47,156 bases of DNA from Verrucomicrobiota bacterium (GTDB taxonomy: Bacteria > Verrucomicrobiota > Verrucomicrobiia > Verrucomicrobiales > Akkermansiaceae), in assembly GCA_016871685.1 (NCBI GenBank), contig VHCM01000006.1, forward strand, positions 1 through 47,156, read 5' to 3'. Below, one piece after another: positions 24,614-33,193 of the stretch. The position numbers and the translations under genes are program-made. The number at the start of each line of letters is the position of its first letter. Within the stretch, counting starts at the first letter, position 1. The notes below the pieces were generated by a model. That model saw nothing but the letters and a program-made list of their open reading frames with translations, was not told where the DNA came from and ran no database searches.

Positions 24614-26167
24614 ATGAACACGCTCCGCTCGCTCGATCTCGTGGTGCTCGCCGTGTACTTTCTCGGCGTTGCATGGATCGGCGTCCGCTTTGCCAGGCGT
24701 CAGACATCCACCGAGACGTACTTCGTCGCGGGCCGTTCGATCCCGGCGTGGGCGATGGGCATCTCGACCTTCGCCACGCTCATCAGCAGCATCACCTTCA
24801 TCGCTTACCCGGGGTCGGCCTACGCGGGCAACTGGAGCGAACTCGTTCCCGGCTTCATGGTCGTCGCCGTGCTCGCGGTCGTCGGCGCGGTGATCATCCC
24901 GTTCTTCCGCCAATCGGTGGGCATGAGCGCGTACGAGTATTTCGGCCACCGCTTCGGATACGGCGCACGGGCCTACAGCGCGCTCGCATTCACCGCGGGC
25001 CATTTCTCCAAAATGGGCTTTGTCCTCTACCTGCTCTCGCTCATCGCCCACAGCATGACCGGATGGAACCTCTACACCGTGCTGCTGGTCGTCGGCATCG
25101 TCACGGTCGCCTACACGCTCTTCGGCGGACTCGAGGCGGTGATCTGGACCGACGTCGTCCAGGGAATCGTCATGTGGATCGGCGTGGCGGTGGTGCTCGG
25201 ATTTCTCGTTTACCTGATGCCCGGCGGCATCGGCAAGGGCGTCGAACTCGCGCGGGATCAAGGGAAATTCAGCCTCGGCAATGGCGCGTTCGACCTCGCC
25301 GACCGCACCAGCATCTGGGTGATGAGCCTCTACGGCATGCTGTGGTACCTGCAGAAGTATGCGGCCGACCAGACCATCGTGCAGCGCTATCTGGTCGCGA
25401 AATCCGACCGCGAGGCGATCAAGGGCGTGGCATTCGGCGCGCTGCTGTGCGTGCCGGTTTGGACCCTCTTCATGCTCATCGGCACGCTGCTGTGGAGCTA
25501 CTACCAGCTTTCCGGCGAGGCGCTCCCGGCGGCGCTCACCGACAAGGCGGGCAAGGTGATGGCCGACAAGGTGTTCCCGCATTTCCTGATCACCCACATT
25601 CCGGAGGGAATCGCGGGACTGATCATCGCCGCGGTCTTCGCTGCGGGGATGTCGACCTTGTCGTCCGACCTCAACTGCCTGTCGGCGGTAGGCGTCGAAG
25701 ACTACTACCGCAAACTCCGCCCCGACGCGTCCGACCGCCGTCGCTTGATCGTTGGCAAGATCATCGTCGGCGTCTGCGGTCTGCTCGCCGTTGGCATCGG
25801 CGCGCTGATCGCCTGGAAGAGCGAGCGCGTGCTCACGCTGTACTACGCGGTTTCCTCCATCGTCTCCGGCGGACTCGCCGGCATCTTCCTGCTCGCGTTT
25901 CTGAGCAAACGCGCCAACCGCAACGGCGTCTGGGCGGGCATCATCGTCAACCTGCTGTTCACCGCATGGGCGACCCTCACCAGCGGCAAAAACCGGATGT
26001 TCGATCTCGGCGAGTGGAACTTTCCCTGGGCGGGCGTCATGATCGGCGTCTGCGGCCACGTGATCGTGCTGGTCGTCGGCTGGCTCGCCAGCATCATGAT
26101 GCCTGCCGATGCCCCCGTGCGCGACGAATGGACGCTGCAGGGATGGCTGCGACGTCGAAACCGGTGA
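24614..26167 (+). CDS. Sodium:solute symporter (SSS family)
   Basis: The 517-residue inner-membrane protein has about 13 hydrophobic segments and SSS hallmarks: TYFVAGRSIPAWAMGISTFA, then ATLISSITFIAYPGSAYAG near TM2, YTLFGGLEAVIWTDVVQGIV in the middle, and the AAVFAAGMSTLSSDLN segment with sodium-site-type Ser/Thr residues near TM8. SSS carriers import sugars, acids or amino acids with Na+. It opens a compact operon: the DapA-family gene starts 5 bp after its stop, followed by an ALDH and an enolase-superfamily dehydratase. That context suggests uptake of an acid sugar or hydroxy acid, which is inference. The closest SSS subfamily cannot be fixed by eye. Confidence 0.88.
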   Translation: MNTLRSLDLVVLAVYFLGVAWIGVRFARRQTSTETYFVAGRSIPAWAMGISTFATLISSITFIAYPGSAYAGNWSELVPGFMVVAVLAVVGAVIIPFFRQSVGMSAYEYFGHRFGYGARAYSALAFTAGHFSKMGFVLYLLSLIAHSMTGWNLYTVLLVVGIVTVAYTLFGGLEAVIWTDVVQGIVMWIGVAVVLGFLVYLMPGGIGKGVELARDQGKFSLGNGAFDLADRTSIWVMSLYGMLWYLQKYAADQTIVQRYLVAKSDREAIKGVAFGALLCVPVWTLFMLIGTLLWSYYQLSGEALPAALTDKAGKVMADKVFPHFLITHIPEGIAGLIIAAVFAAGMSTLSSDLNCLSAVGVEDYYRKLRPDASDRRRLIVGKIIVGVCGLLAVGIGALIAWKSERVLTLYYAVSSIVSGGLAGIFLLAFLSKRANRNGVWAGIIVNLLFTAWATLTSGKNRMFDLGEWNFPWAGVMIGVCGHVIVLVVGWLASIMMPADAPVRDEWTLQGWLRRRNR

Positions 26168-26172
26168 GAATC

Positions 26173-27117
26173 ATGAATGGGACAGGAAAACCATGCCATG
26201 GGGTGATCGTGCCGATGGTGAGCCCGCTCGATGCGCGGTTCGAGGCGGATGCCGCGGCGGTCAGGACGTTGATCAGTTCGTTCGCGCGCTCCGGCGTGCA
26301 TGCCTTCGTGCTCGGCACCACCGGCGAGTGCGCCTCTCTCGACGCCATACAGCGCGCGCGGATCGTCGCTGCGGCGACGGAGGCTTCGTCCGGTCGCTGC
26401 CAGATCCACGCCGGCATCTCGGGCAACGCGCTGAATGACTGCCTCGCCCACGCGCGGCAGTGGCAATCATTGGGGGCTGATTTCGCCGTCGCCCATCTGC
26501 CGTCGTACTACCGGATCGGCGAAGCCGCAATGGAGGAGTGGTTCCTGCGCTTGGCCGACGGGTCACCATTGCCGTTGCTGCTCTACAACATCCCGCAAAC
26601 GACGGGACTGTCGCTTCCAATCGACGCCATCGAGCGGCTCGCGTCGCACCCCAATATCTGCGGCATCAAGGATAGCGAGCGCGATGAATCGCGACTCGAG
26701 CGTCTCATCACCATCGCCCGGTCACACGAGCGGTTTTCCGTCCTGCTCGGATGGGCGGCGCGCTCGGCGGACGCGGTCGCCGCCGGCATCGACGGCATCG
26801 TGCCCAGCAGCGCTAATCTGGTGCCCGCCGCGTACCGCACGCTGTACAATGCTGCAGCGGCGGGCCGCGCGGAGGAAGCGGCCCGATGGCAACAAATCAC
26901 CGACCGGATCACCGACATCTATCAAAAGGACCGGCCGCTCGCCGAGGCGTTCGCATTGCTCAAGGCGATGCTCGCCGGATTCGGTATCTGCGCGCCGCAC
27001 TGCGCGCCGCCGCTCGCCACCGCGGATGACGCGGCGATGCACGAGGTCATGCAGACCATCGAACCCTTCCGCGCCACTGTGATCCAATCACATCCGGAAG
27101 AACTCACCGTCGGCTGA
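26173..27117 (+). CDS. DapA-family (class I pyruvate-dependent) aldolase or dehydratase
   Basis: The 314-residue TIM-barrel protein has the family motifs: LGTTGECASL for carboxylate binding, the Tyr in LLLYNIPQTTG and the Schiff-base Lys in ICGIKDSERDES. It is probably not the lysine-pathway DHDPS, since the Arg of NVPxRTG that binds aspartate semialdehyde is Thr here (NIPQTTG). Relatives act on 2-keto-3-deoxy acids, either splitting them to pyruvate plus an aldehyde or dehydrating them towards 2-oxoglutarate semialdehyde. Both reactions would feed the ALDH encoded next. Its stop overlaps the ALDH start (TGATG). The track's 858-residue ORF is this gene plus an out-of-frame reading of the symporter. 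Confidence 0.87.
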   Translation: MNGTGKPCHGVIVPMVSPLDARFEADAAAVRTLISSFARSGVHAFVLGTTGECASLDAIQRARIVAAATEASSGRCQIHAGISGNALNDCLAHARQWQSLGADFAVAHLPSYYRIGEAAMEEWFLRLADGSPLPLLLYNIPQTTGLSLPIDAIERLASHPNICGIKDSERDESRLERLITIARSHERFSVLLGWAARSADAVAAGIDGIVPSSANLVPAAYRTLYNAAAAGRAEEAARWQQITDRITDIYQKDRPLAEAFALLKAMLAGFGICAPHCAPPLATADDAAMHEVMQTIEPFRATVIQSHPEELTVG

Positions 27118-28565
27118 TGCCACGTATTGCCATGCAGGTCAGCAGTCACATTCGCGGTGAGTGGTTGCCGGTGCTCCGCGCCTCGCCATGCTTCAGCCCG
27201 GCCGACCCGTCGATGAAAGTCGCCGACGTCGCCTGGGCCGATGCCGCGCAAGCTACGGCTGCGATGGACGCGGCCGACGCGGCGTTTCCATCTTGGCGTC
27301 GCACCCCTGCGGCGGACCGCCACCAGATCATCTCACGGCTCATCTGCAGCATCGACCAACAATCGAGTCACATCGCCGACATCATTCATCGGGAAAATGG
27401 CAAAACACCCGCCGAAGCGCGCCGCGAGGTCGCATCATCGCTCGGCGAAGCGCACTTTCAGGCGGCTTTCCTCGAACAGGGACTGGTCGAATCCTCGGGC
27501 GACGCCGAACTCCGCCACGAACCGCTCGGCGTGGTGCTGCTCATCACGCCATGGAACTTCCCGCTCACCACCGTGGTGCGCAAGGCGATCCCCGCATTGC
27601 TCTGCGGCAACACCGCCGTGCTCAAGCCTTCGCCCCAGGGAATCGCCACCGCAGCCGCCTTCATGCAACTCGCCCGCGACGCGGGACTGCCCGACGGCGT
27701 GCTCAACCTGGTGCCCGCAAATGCCGGTGACGCGATCGACGCGCTGGTCGACCACCCGACGCTGCGCGCGATCTCATTCACCGGATCGACCGGGGTCGGC
27801 CAGCGCATCGCCGCTCGCCTCGGCAGCCGCGATGTCCGATATCAGGCGGAGATGGGCGGCTGCAATGCGATGGTCGTCTGGCGGGATGCCGATCTCGATG
27901 CCGCCGCCGCGGCAGCCGCGTCGAGCGGATTCGCAGTGTGCGGCCAATGGTGCACCGGATTGAGCCGCCTGTTGGTGCACGAGGAAGTGTATGATGCGTT
28001 TCTTCACAAGCTTCGCGATCGCGTCGCGGCCATCCGTCGCTGTGCCGGGCCTGGTCGTGATCCGGATGATTCCCGCGCCACCATGGGATCGCTGACCACT
28101 CCGCAGCAACTCGATCGCACCCGCGCGATCGTCGCCAATGCGGTCGGCCAAGGTGCCGTGGCGATGGTCGCCGACGATGGGTGGTCTGCATCCACCGGAC
28201 TGCATCATCCGCCGGTGATCCTGCACGAGGTCACTCCACAGATGGACTGCGCTCACGAGGAGTTGTTCGCACCGATCATCGCCGTGATGCGCTGCCGCGA
28301 TGCGGACGAAGCGCTGCGCATCGTCAACGACAGCCGCTACGGGTTGTCATTCTCGATCTACACGCGCGACTCCAGGCTTGCGGAGCGGTTCATGGACGAG
28401 GTGGAGGCGGGCGTCTGCCACATCAACCTCGAGACCTGGCACCGCACACCCGACCTGCCGGTGTGCGGCTGGAAGGACTCCGGCCGCGGCATCCCCGAGT
28501 CCGGCCGCACCATGCGCGATTTCCTCACCCGCCTCAAGGTGGTCTACCGTCGTTCACCGTCATGA
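27117..28565 (+). CDS. Aldehyde dehydrogenase of the catabolic operon
   Basis: The 482-residue enzyme has the NAD-ALDH set: ITPWNFPLTTVVRKAIPALL, LKPSPQG, SFTGSTGVGQRIAARLGS, a Glu base in YQAEMGGCNAMVV, and the catalytic Cys in FAVCGQWCTGLSRLLVHEEV. It resembles 2,5-dioxopentanoate (2-oxoglutarate semialdehyde) and lactaldehyde-type dehydrogenases, consistent with its placement between a DapA-family enzyme and an acid-sugar-type dehydratase. The two flanking overlaps (TGATG at its start, ATGA at its end) show strict translational coupling. The exact aldehyde is inferred only from context. Confidence 0.9.
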   Translation: MPRIAMQVSSHIRGEWLPVLRASPCFSPADPSMKVADVAWADAAQATAAMDAADAAFPSWRRTPAADRHQIISRLICSIDQQSSHIADIIHRENGKTPAEARREVASSLGEAHFQAAFLEQGLVESSGDAELRHEPLGVVLLITPWNFPLTTVVRKAIPALLCGNTAVLKPSPQGIATAAAFMQLARDAGLPDGVLNLVPANAGDAIDALVDHPTLRAISFTGSTGVGQRIAARLGSRDVRYQAEMGGCNAMVVWRDADLDAAAAAAASSGFAVCGQWCTGLSRLLVHEEVYDAFLHKLRDRVAAIRRCAGPGRDPDDSRATMGSLTTPQQLDRTRAIVANAVGQGAVAMVADDGWSASTGLHHPPVILHEVTPQMDCAHEELFAPIIAVMRCRDADEALRIVNDSRYGLSFSIYTRDSRLAERFMDEVEAGVCHINLETWHRTPDLPVCGWKDSGRGIPESGRTMRDFLTRLKVVYRRSPS

Positions 28566-29728
28566 ACATCACCGCCATCCACGAACGCACCCTGCCACTC
28601 GCGTCATCCATGCGCAACGCGGTCATCGACTTTTCCACGATGACCGTGTCAGTGGTCGCAGTTGTCACGGACGTGATCCGCGACGGCAGGCCGGTGACGG
28701 GTTACGGCTTCAATTCCAACGGTCGCTACGCCCAGGGCGGCATCATCCGCGAGCGATTCGCCCCGCGATTGCTCGGCGCGGCACCCGGTGCCCTCGCCGA
28801 TGCGGACGGAGCGAATCTCGATCCGTTCAAATGCCTCGCGGTGATGATGACCAACGAGAAGCCCGGCGGTCACGGCGAGCGCAGCGTCGCGGCCGGCACG
28901 CTCGACATGGCCTTCTGGGACATCGTCGCGAAGATCGAGGACAAGCCGCTATGGCGGTTGCTCGCCGATCGCTACAACGGGGGTGCCGCCGACCCGCTCG
29001 TCAACACCTACGCCGCGGGCGGGTACTATCATCCCGGCAAAGGTTTGGAAGCGCTGCAGGACGAACTCAGGGGCTACCTCGATCTCGGCTTCACCAGTTG
29101 CAAGATCAAGGTGGGGGGCGCGCCGATGGACGAGGATCTGCGGCGCATCGAGGCCGCGATCGACGTGCTCGGCGACGGATCGCGACTCGCCGTGGATGCG
29201 AACGGCGGCTTCGACCTCGCCACCGCCATCAAGTTCCAGCAAGCGATCCAACCCTACGGATTAAAATGGTACGAGGAACCGGTGGAACCACTCGACTTCG
29301 AGGCGCATGCGGAACTCGCGGCGTCGGCCGTCACTCCGCTCGCCACCGGCGAGAATTTGTTTTCCTGCGTCGATACCCGCAACTTCGCCAGACACGCCGG
29401 ATTCGATCCTCAGCGCGATTTTCTTCAGGTCGATCCGGTGTTGTCCTACGGCCTAGCGGAATACCTCGGCATCATCGAGATGCTGCGCGGCTACGGTTGG
29501 TCGACGCGCCGCCTCATCCCTCACGGCGGACACCTCTTCGGCATGCACATCGCCGCGGGCCTCCAACTCTACGGCATGGAGTCTTACCCGCACGTCTTCG
29601 ATCCTTACGGCAAGTACGCGCGCGGCATGACGCTGGGGGACGGTAAAGTCGACCTGCCGTCGCTGCCGGGCATCGGCTACGAAGACGTGCCGGGCGTGGA
29701 TGAGTTGATGCGTGCGTTGGCGGGTTGA
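28562..29728 (+). CDS. Enolase-superfamily dehydratase, D-tartrate-dehydratase-like
   Basis: The 388-residue protein belongs to the mandelate racemase/muconate lactonising group, and its sequence recalls D-tartrate dehydratase: GYGFNSNGRYAQGGIIRERF, NEKPGGHGERSVAAGTLDMA and YAAGGYYHPGKGLEALQDEL. Active-site elements are the KxK motif (SCKIKVGGAP), metal ligands Asp in LAVDANGGFD, Glu in WYEEPVEPLD and Glu in ATGENLFS, and the general-acid His in PHGGHLFGMH. Such enzymes abstract the proton alpha to a carboxylate and eliminate water to a keto acid. Tartrate would give oxaloacetate, which would not need the DapA and ALDH partners, so the true substrate may be a longer hydroxy acid. Overlaps the ALDH stop by 4 bp. 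Confidence 0.85.
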   Translation: MNITAIHERTLPLASSMRNAVIDFSTMTVSVVAVVTDVIRDGRPVTGYGFNSNGRYAQGGIIRERFAPRLLGAAPGALADADGANLDPFKCLAVMMTNEKPGGHGERSVAAGTLDMAFWDIVAKIEDKPLWRLLADRYNGGAADPLVNTYAAGGYYHPGKGLEALQDELRGYLDLGFTSCKIKVGGAPMDEDLRRIEAAIDVLGDGSRLAVDANGGFDLATAIKFQQAIQPYGLKWYEEPVEPLDFEAHAELAASAVTPLATGENLFSCVDTRNFARHAGFDPQRDFLQVDPVLSYGLAEYLGIIEMLRGYGWSTRRLIPHGGHLFGMHIAAGLQLYGMESYPHVFDPYGKYARGMTLGDGKVDLPSLPGIGYEDVPGVDELMRALAG

Positions 29729-29775
29729 GCCGGAAATGCGGCGGACCCGCTGAACACAGACGTCGCGGTGGTGGA

Positions 29776-30654
29776 TCAGCGGCCCTGCAGCTTCGCGGCG
29801 GTCGCCGCATCGACTGTGAACGAGCCCGTGCCGGACGGCTGGACCGCACCTCCCTCGGCGACCTGGTATTCGTACACTTTCACCGGCTTCACTCCCGCAA
29901 TTTCCGACATCAAGTAAACGCGGATGGCGAGGGCCTCCTTGCCGGTCGAGCCTTCAAGCCTGCGCGCCGTGTACTGCACTTCGTTGACGCCATCCACTGC
30001 GCCACCGATCACCACTTCCGATTCCTGTGCGTTGGCAAAGCGGTGCCGACTGATCTTGTTGACCTGCACGCGCACCTCTCGTCCCGGACAGAAAGCATAG
30101 ACCTTGGCAATGGTTTTGGCCGCCGGTGCCTCGATCGGGGTCGGCGGCACCACGCCATCCGGTTTCGCCTCGGGCGTCTCCGCGAGATAACGCAGATCCC
30201 CGGCGGCCAGCTCCTTGCGCACATCGGGCAACGCTGCGAGGCTCACAAAATCCGCGCGATCATAAAGCCAGCCGGATCTGCCCCGAACAAACGACAATAC
30301 CAGCAGGTTGTCCGTGGGCTTTCCTCCGACACCGAAATCCACTTTGCCGAAATACGACGCTTTCGCAGTCGGCCCATTCTGCTTCGATTCGAGAAAGCGC
30401 AAACCGTCAATCGTCGGAGGCGGCGCGGGCAGATCGAACACCGCCGCTGGAAACGCACACTTTTCGGACACAATCCGGTTGCGCACTTCCATGCGACGGT
30501 GCGGTGCGGTCGCCCGTTGCCAAGTCGCGGCATCCTTGCGGACCACCGCATCACGCCACTGGCGGTAGACCGATTCCAGCTCGTCGCGAAACACGTCGGC
30601 GGAGGCCGTGAACGGAAACCACACCAGCAGCCAGGGAAAGAGAAGCCATCTCAT
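29776..30654 (-). CDS. Exported protein of unknown function
   Basis: The 292-residue protein has a signal peptide (MRWLLFPWLLVWFPFTASAD). Residues about 20-140 (VYRQWRDAVVRKDAATWQRA, then GRSGWLYDRADFVSLAALPD) might adopt an NTF2/SnoaL-like fold, a guess from the helical start and the strand pattern. Residues about 175-290 form a second beta-rich domain (VYAFCPGREVRVQVNKISRH, later KPVKVYEYQVAEGGAVQPSG). No catalytic motif is recognisable. It is convergent with the dehydratase operon (47-bp gap) and divergent from the hydrolase-like gene. Confidence 0.75.
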   Translation of the reverse strand: MRWLLFPWLLVWFPFTASADVFRDELESVYRQWRDAVVRKDAATWQRATAPHRRMEVRNRIVSEKCAFPAAVFDLPAPPPTIDGLRFLESKQNGPTAKASYFGKVDFGVGGKPTDNLLVLSFVRGRSGWLYDRADFVSLAALPDVRKELAAGDLRYLAETPEAKPDGVVPPTPIEAPAAKTIAKVYAFCPGREVRVQVNKISRHRFANAQESEVVIGGAVDGVNEVQYTARRLEGSTGKEALAIRVYLMSEIAGVKPVKVYEYQVAEGGAVQPSGTGSFTVDAATAAKLQGR

Positions 30655-30731
30655 CGCCGAAACGATTGGACAATCGGCCGCGTTTCACAACAAACAAATC
30701 TGCCGGGGATGGCAGACCCGGGCATCAAGGC

Positions 30732-31556
30732 ATGAGCAGTATTCTGAACAAGGTGGCCGCCATCGGCGCGGAACGTGACCGGGAACTCCTCAAGGAGGCG
30801 GCCACCTACATCTACAGCGAGCGCTCGGAGGGCGATCTGCACCTGCACGTGTTCCATCCGCCGAATGGCACCACCCCGCCCCATCCGCTGGTTGTGTTCT
30901 TCCATGGCGGACTCTGGGACGTCTCTGCACCGGCGCAATTCGTGCCTCACGGCCTCCATTTCGCCAACCGGGGCGCGGTTGCGGTCGTCGCCGAAACCCG
31001 CGTCTCGTCACGCCACGCCACCGGCGCTCCCGAAGCCGCGGACGACGCATGCGAGGTCATCGAATGGATGACCGATCACGCCGACACCTTCGACATCGAT
31101 CCGGCACGCATCGCGGTCGGCGGCGCGGGAGGCGGCGCGTTCCTCGCGCTTCACACGGTGATGTCCGAATCCGGCACAACCCCTTCTCCACGCGCGGTCG
31201 TCCTCTTCAGTGCGATCGTCGACACCGGGACGAACCGCGAGCTGCACCGCCACTTTCCCGACGCACGCACCGCAAAACGCATGAGTCCGATGAAACGAGT
31301 CCGCCGGAAACTACCGCCGATGATCCTGTTTCACGGCACGCACGACCGGATCGCCCCATACAGCGCCGTCGAACGCTTCGTCCGCAAACTCCGCTTCCGC
31401 GGCAACCGGATCGAACTCGCCGATTTCGAAAAAGAGGATCACGCGTTTTTCAACTTCAACATGAGCCACCGCAATTTCGAGCTCACCATCGCCGCGGCCG
31501 ACCGCTTTCTCGTCTCCCACGGTGTCCTCACACCCGAACCGCGCGGATCCGCATGA
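30732..31556 (+). CDS. Alpha/beta-hydrolase-fold protein lacking the nucleophilic Ser
   Basis: The 274-residue protein looks like the esterase group with an HGG oxyanion motif (LVVFFHGGLWD), the DIDPARIAVGGAGGGAFLAL nucleophile-elbow region, an acid in LFHGTHDRIAPYSAVE, and a His in EKEDHAFFNFN. The elbow is normally GxSAGG; the codons here read GGC GGC GCG GGA GGC GGC GCG, so the Ser is replaced and no Ser occurs nearby. The acid and His are kept. It may be a non-catalytic binder, or use another residue. No signal peptide is present, so it should be cytoplasmic. Its stop overlaps the nadD start (ATGA). Confidence 0.8.
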   Translation: MSSILNKVAAIGAERDRELLKEAATYIYSERSEGDLHLHVFHPPNGTTPPHPLVVFFHGGLWDVSAPAQFVPHGLHFANRGAVAVVAETRVSSRHATGAPEAADDACEVIEWMTDHADTFDIDPARIAVGGAGGGAFLALHTVMSESGTTPSPRAVVLFSAIVDTGTNRELHRHFPDARTAKRMSPMKRVRRKLPPMILFHGTHDRIAPYSAVERFVRKLRFRGNRIELADFEKEDHAFFNFNMSHRNFELTIAAADRFLVSHGVLTPEPRGSA

Positions 31557-32164
31557 ACCATCACGCTCATCAAGCGGGGCAGGCGCCCCCGCGCATCGGC
31601 CTGTTCGGCGGGACGTTTGATCCGGTGCATCTCGGGCATCTCCACATCGCCCGAATGGCCCGCGAGACGATGCAGCTCGACCAAGTGCGCTTCATCCCCT
31701 GCCGCGTGTCGCCTCACAAGCCGGACGGCAAGCCCGCCGCGTTCGCCCACCGGATGAAGATGCTGGAGCTCGCGCTGGCAAACCTGCCGTGGGCCGTCGC
31801 CGACGACATCGAATCGCACATGGACGAGCCGTCGTATTCGTGGCGCACCGCCGATGTGCTGCATCGCTCGATGCCGGAAGCATCGTTGTTCTGGATCATG
31901 GGCGGCGACCAATGGACCGCACTGCACCGCTGGGCCGAGCCCGAACGGCTCGCCGCCTGCGTCGAGTTCATCGTCGTCGCGCGCGGCGTACCGCCCGAAC
32001 CACGCGCCGGCTTCGCGATGCACCCGCTCGACTGCACGCATCCGGCATCGGCCACCGAAATCCGCCGCGCCATCGCCGAAGGAGCGCAAGATCATCCATG
32101 GCTCGATCCGGTAGTCGCCGCGTACATCGTCAGCCACGCGCTTTACCGCAGGGAGGACGGCTGA
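31553..32164 (+). CDS. nadD: Nicotinate-nucleotide adenylyltransferase
   Basis: NadD transfers AMP from ATP to nicotinate mononucleotide to give deamido-NAD. The 203-residue nucleotidyltransferase has IGLFGGTFDPVHLGHLHIAR with the HxGH-type motif, FIPCRVSPHKPDGKPAAF for substrate binding, FWIMGGDQWTALHRW, and the C-terminal SATEIRRAI ATP-binding motif. A 14-residue His/Gln-rich leader (MNHHAHQAGQAPPR) precedes the fold. The ATG overlaps the stop of the hydrolase-like gene, so the two are coupled. Its 3' end overlaps the convergent ctaA coding sequence by 35 bp. Confidence 0.96.
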   Translation: MNHHAHQAGQAPPRIGLFGGTFDPVHLGHLHIARMARETMQLDQVRFIPCRVSPHKPDGKPAAFAHRMKMLELALANLPWAVADDIESHMDEPSYSWRTADVLHRSMPEASLFWIMGGDQWTALHRWAEPERLAACVEFIVVARGVPPEPRAGFAMHPLDCTHPASATEIRRAIAEGAQDHPWLDPVVAAYIVSHALYRREDG

Positions 32165-33134
32165 CACCAAACCACCACAACCAGACCAAGGTGATCAACA
32201 CGGCCGCCAGGCCGACGTGGACGACCTGCACCCACGAGTAAATGTGGATCTGCGCCATCACCACGCCGAGCACCATCTGCGCGAGTACGATCGCCAGCAC
32301 GCCGTTGGCAACACGGCCCGCGCCGTCGCGGCAGGATCTTGCAAGCCGCCACGCCCATATCGTCACCCCCAACACCAACCAGGAAAAACTCCGGTGAAAC
32401 AAGTAAACCCCGGATTGTTCGAGTTCGGAAACCCAGGTCTCGCGCGGGGCGTTGTCGTGAAATTTCGCCAGATGATCGGTGAGTTCGCGCACCTGGGCCC
32501 CGGCAATCCCCTCGGCCACGATGACCAGCCACAGCAAGCCAACAGCCAATCTCAAGCGACGCGAGGTGGACGCGTCCGCATCCACCCGCCACGGATGATC
32601 CGTCCCGCGCCACGCACAGTACGACAAGGTGCCGGTAAGCAACATCGCCAGTGCGAGATGCGCCGTGAGCACGCCGGGCTTCAGCCCGCTGTACACGACG
32701 CGTGCGCCCATCCATGCGTTCACCAGCACAATCACCAGAGAGGCAAAGGCGAGCCAGAACACCAACGGGCGCTTCGCGCGCTGACCGAACGCCGCGACAA
32801 AAGTCGCCAGCGTGAACAAGCCGACCGGCAGACTGCAGAGCCGGTTGATGAACTCGGTCCACACATGACGAGGATTGAATTCGCGGCGCAGGCTTTCCGG
32901 AGTAATGCCCGCCGGATCCCTGCCCATCCGCTCGGCCTTGCGCTGGAATTTCTCGATCGGCAGCGCGGTGAAATCGACTTCATCCGCCGACACCGGCGGA
33001 ATCATCCTGCCCCAGCAGAGCGGCCAGTCGGGACAACCCATCCCAGATCCCGTGACGCGGACCACCGCACCCATACACATCAGCAACAACACGGAGACCA
33101 ACGCAGCTGTCGCAAGCTTCTGAAATGCGGTCAT
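32130..33134 (-). CDS. ctaA: Heme A synthase (CtaA/Cox15 family)
   Basis: This integral membrane enzyme oxidises heme O to heme A for aa3-type cytochrome oxidases, which points to aerobic respiration. I choose MTAFQKLATAALVSVLLLMC as the start (334 residues); the track's version adds 64 residues, and a Met six codons upstream is an alternative. About eight hydrophobic segments and the heme-ligand His positions are visible (NPRHVWTEFINRL, LTAHLALAML, VYLFHRSFSWLVLG, VQVVHVGLAAV). The Cys pair in GMGCPDWPLCWGRMIPP is the extracytoplasmic loop found in one CtaA class. The gene follows dxr on the same strand (59-bp gap). Cytochrome oxidase and ctaB genes are not in the window. Confidence 0.93.
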   Translation of the reverse strand: MTAFQKLATAALVSVLLLMCMGAVVRVTGSGMGCPDWPLCWGRMIPPVSADEVDFTALPIEKFQRKAERMGRDPAGITPESLRREFNPRHVWTEFINRLCSLPVGLFTLATFVAAFGQRAKRPLVFWLAFASLVIVLVNAWMGARVVYSGLKPGVLTAHLALAMLLTGTLSYCAWRGTDHPWRVDADASTSRRLRLAVGLLWLVIVAEGIAGAQVRELTDHLAKFHDNAPRETWVSELEQSGVYLFHRSFSWLVLGVTIWAWRLARSCRDGAGRVANGVLAIVLAQMVLGVVMAQIHIYSWVQVVHVGLAAVLITLVWLWWFGVSRPPCGKARG

Positions 33135-33193
33135 GCCCACGCCGCAAACCATGGAGCCGCCACGCGTCGATGCCAACAGGAAATCCGGGAGGA

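Noticed and set aside
24602-26059. 485-aa minus-strand ORF
   Set aside because: Asp/Glu/Arg-rich antisense of a membrane transporter gene; no signature.
24541-26170. N-terminal half of the 858-aa plus-strand ORF
   Set aside because: It is a +1/+2 reading of the symporter gene; only the part from 26173 is real (DapA family).
26173-27117. Assignment as lysine-pathway dapA
   Set aside because: The aspartate-semialdehyde-binding Arg is replaced by Thr, and the operon context is catabolic.
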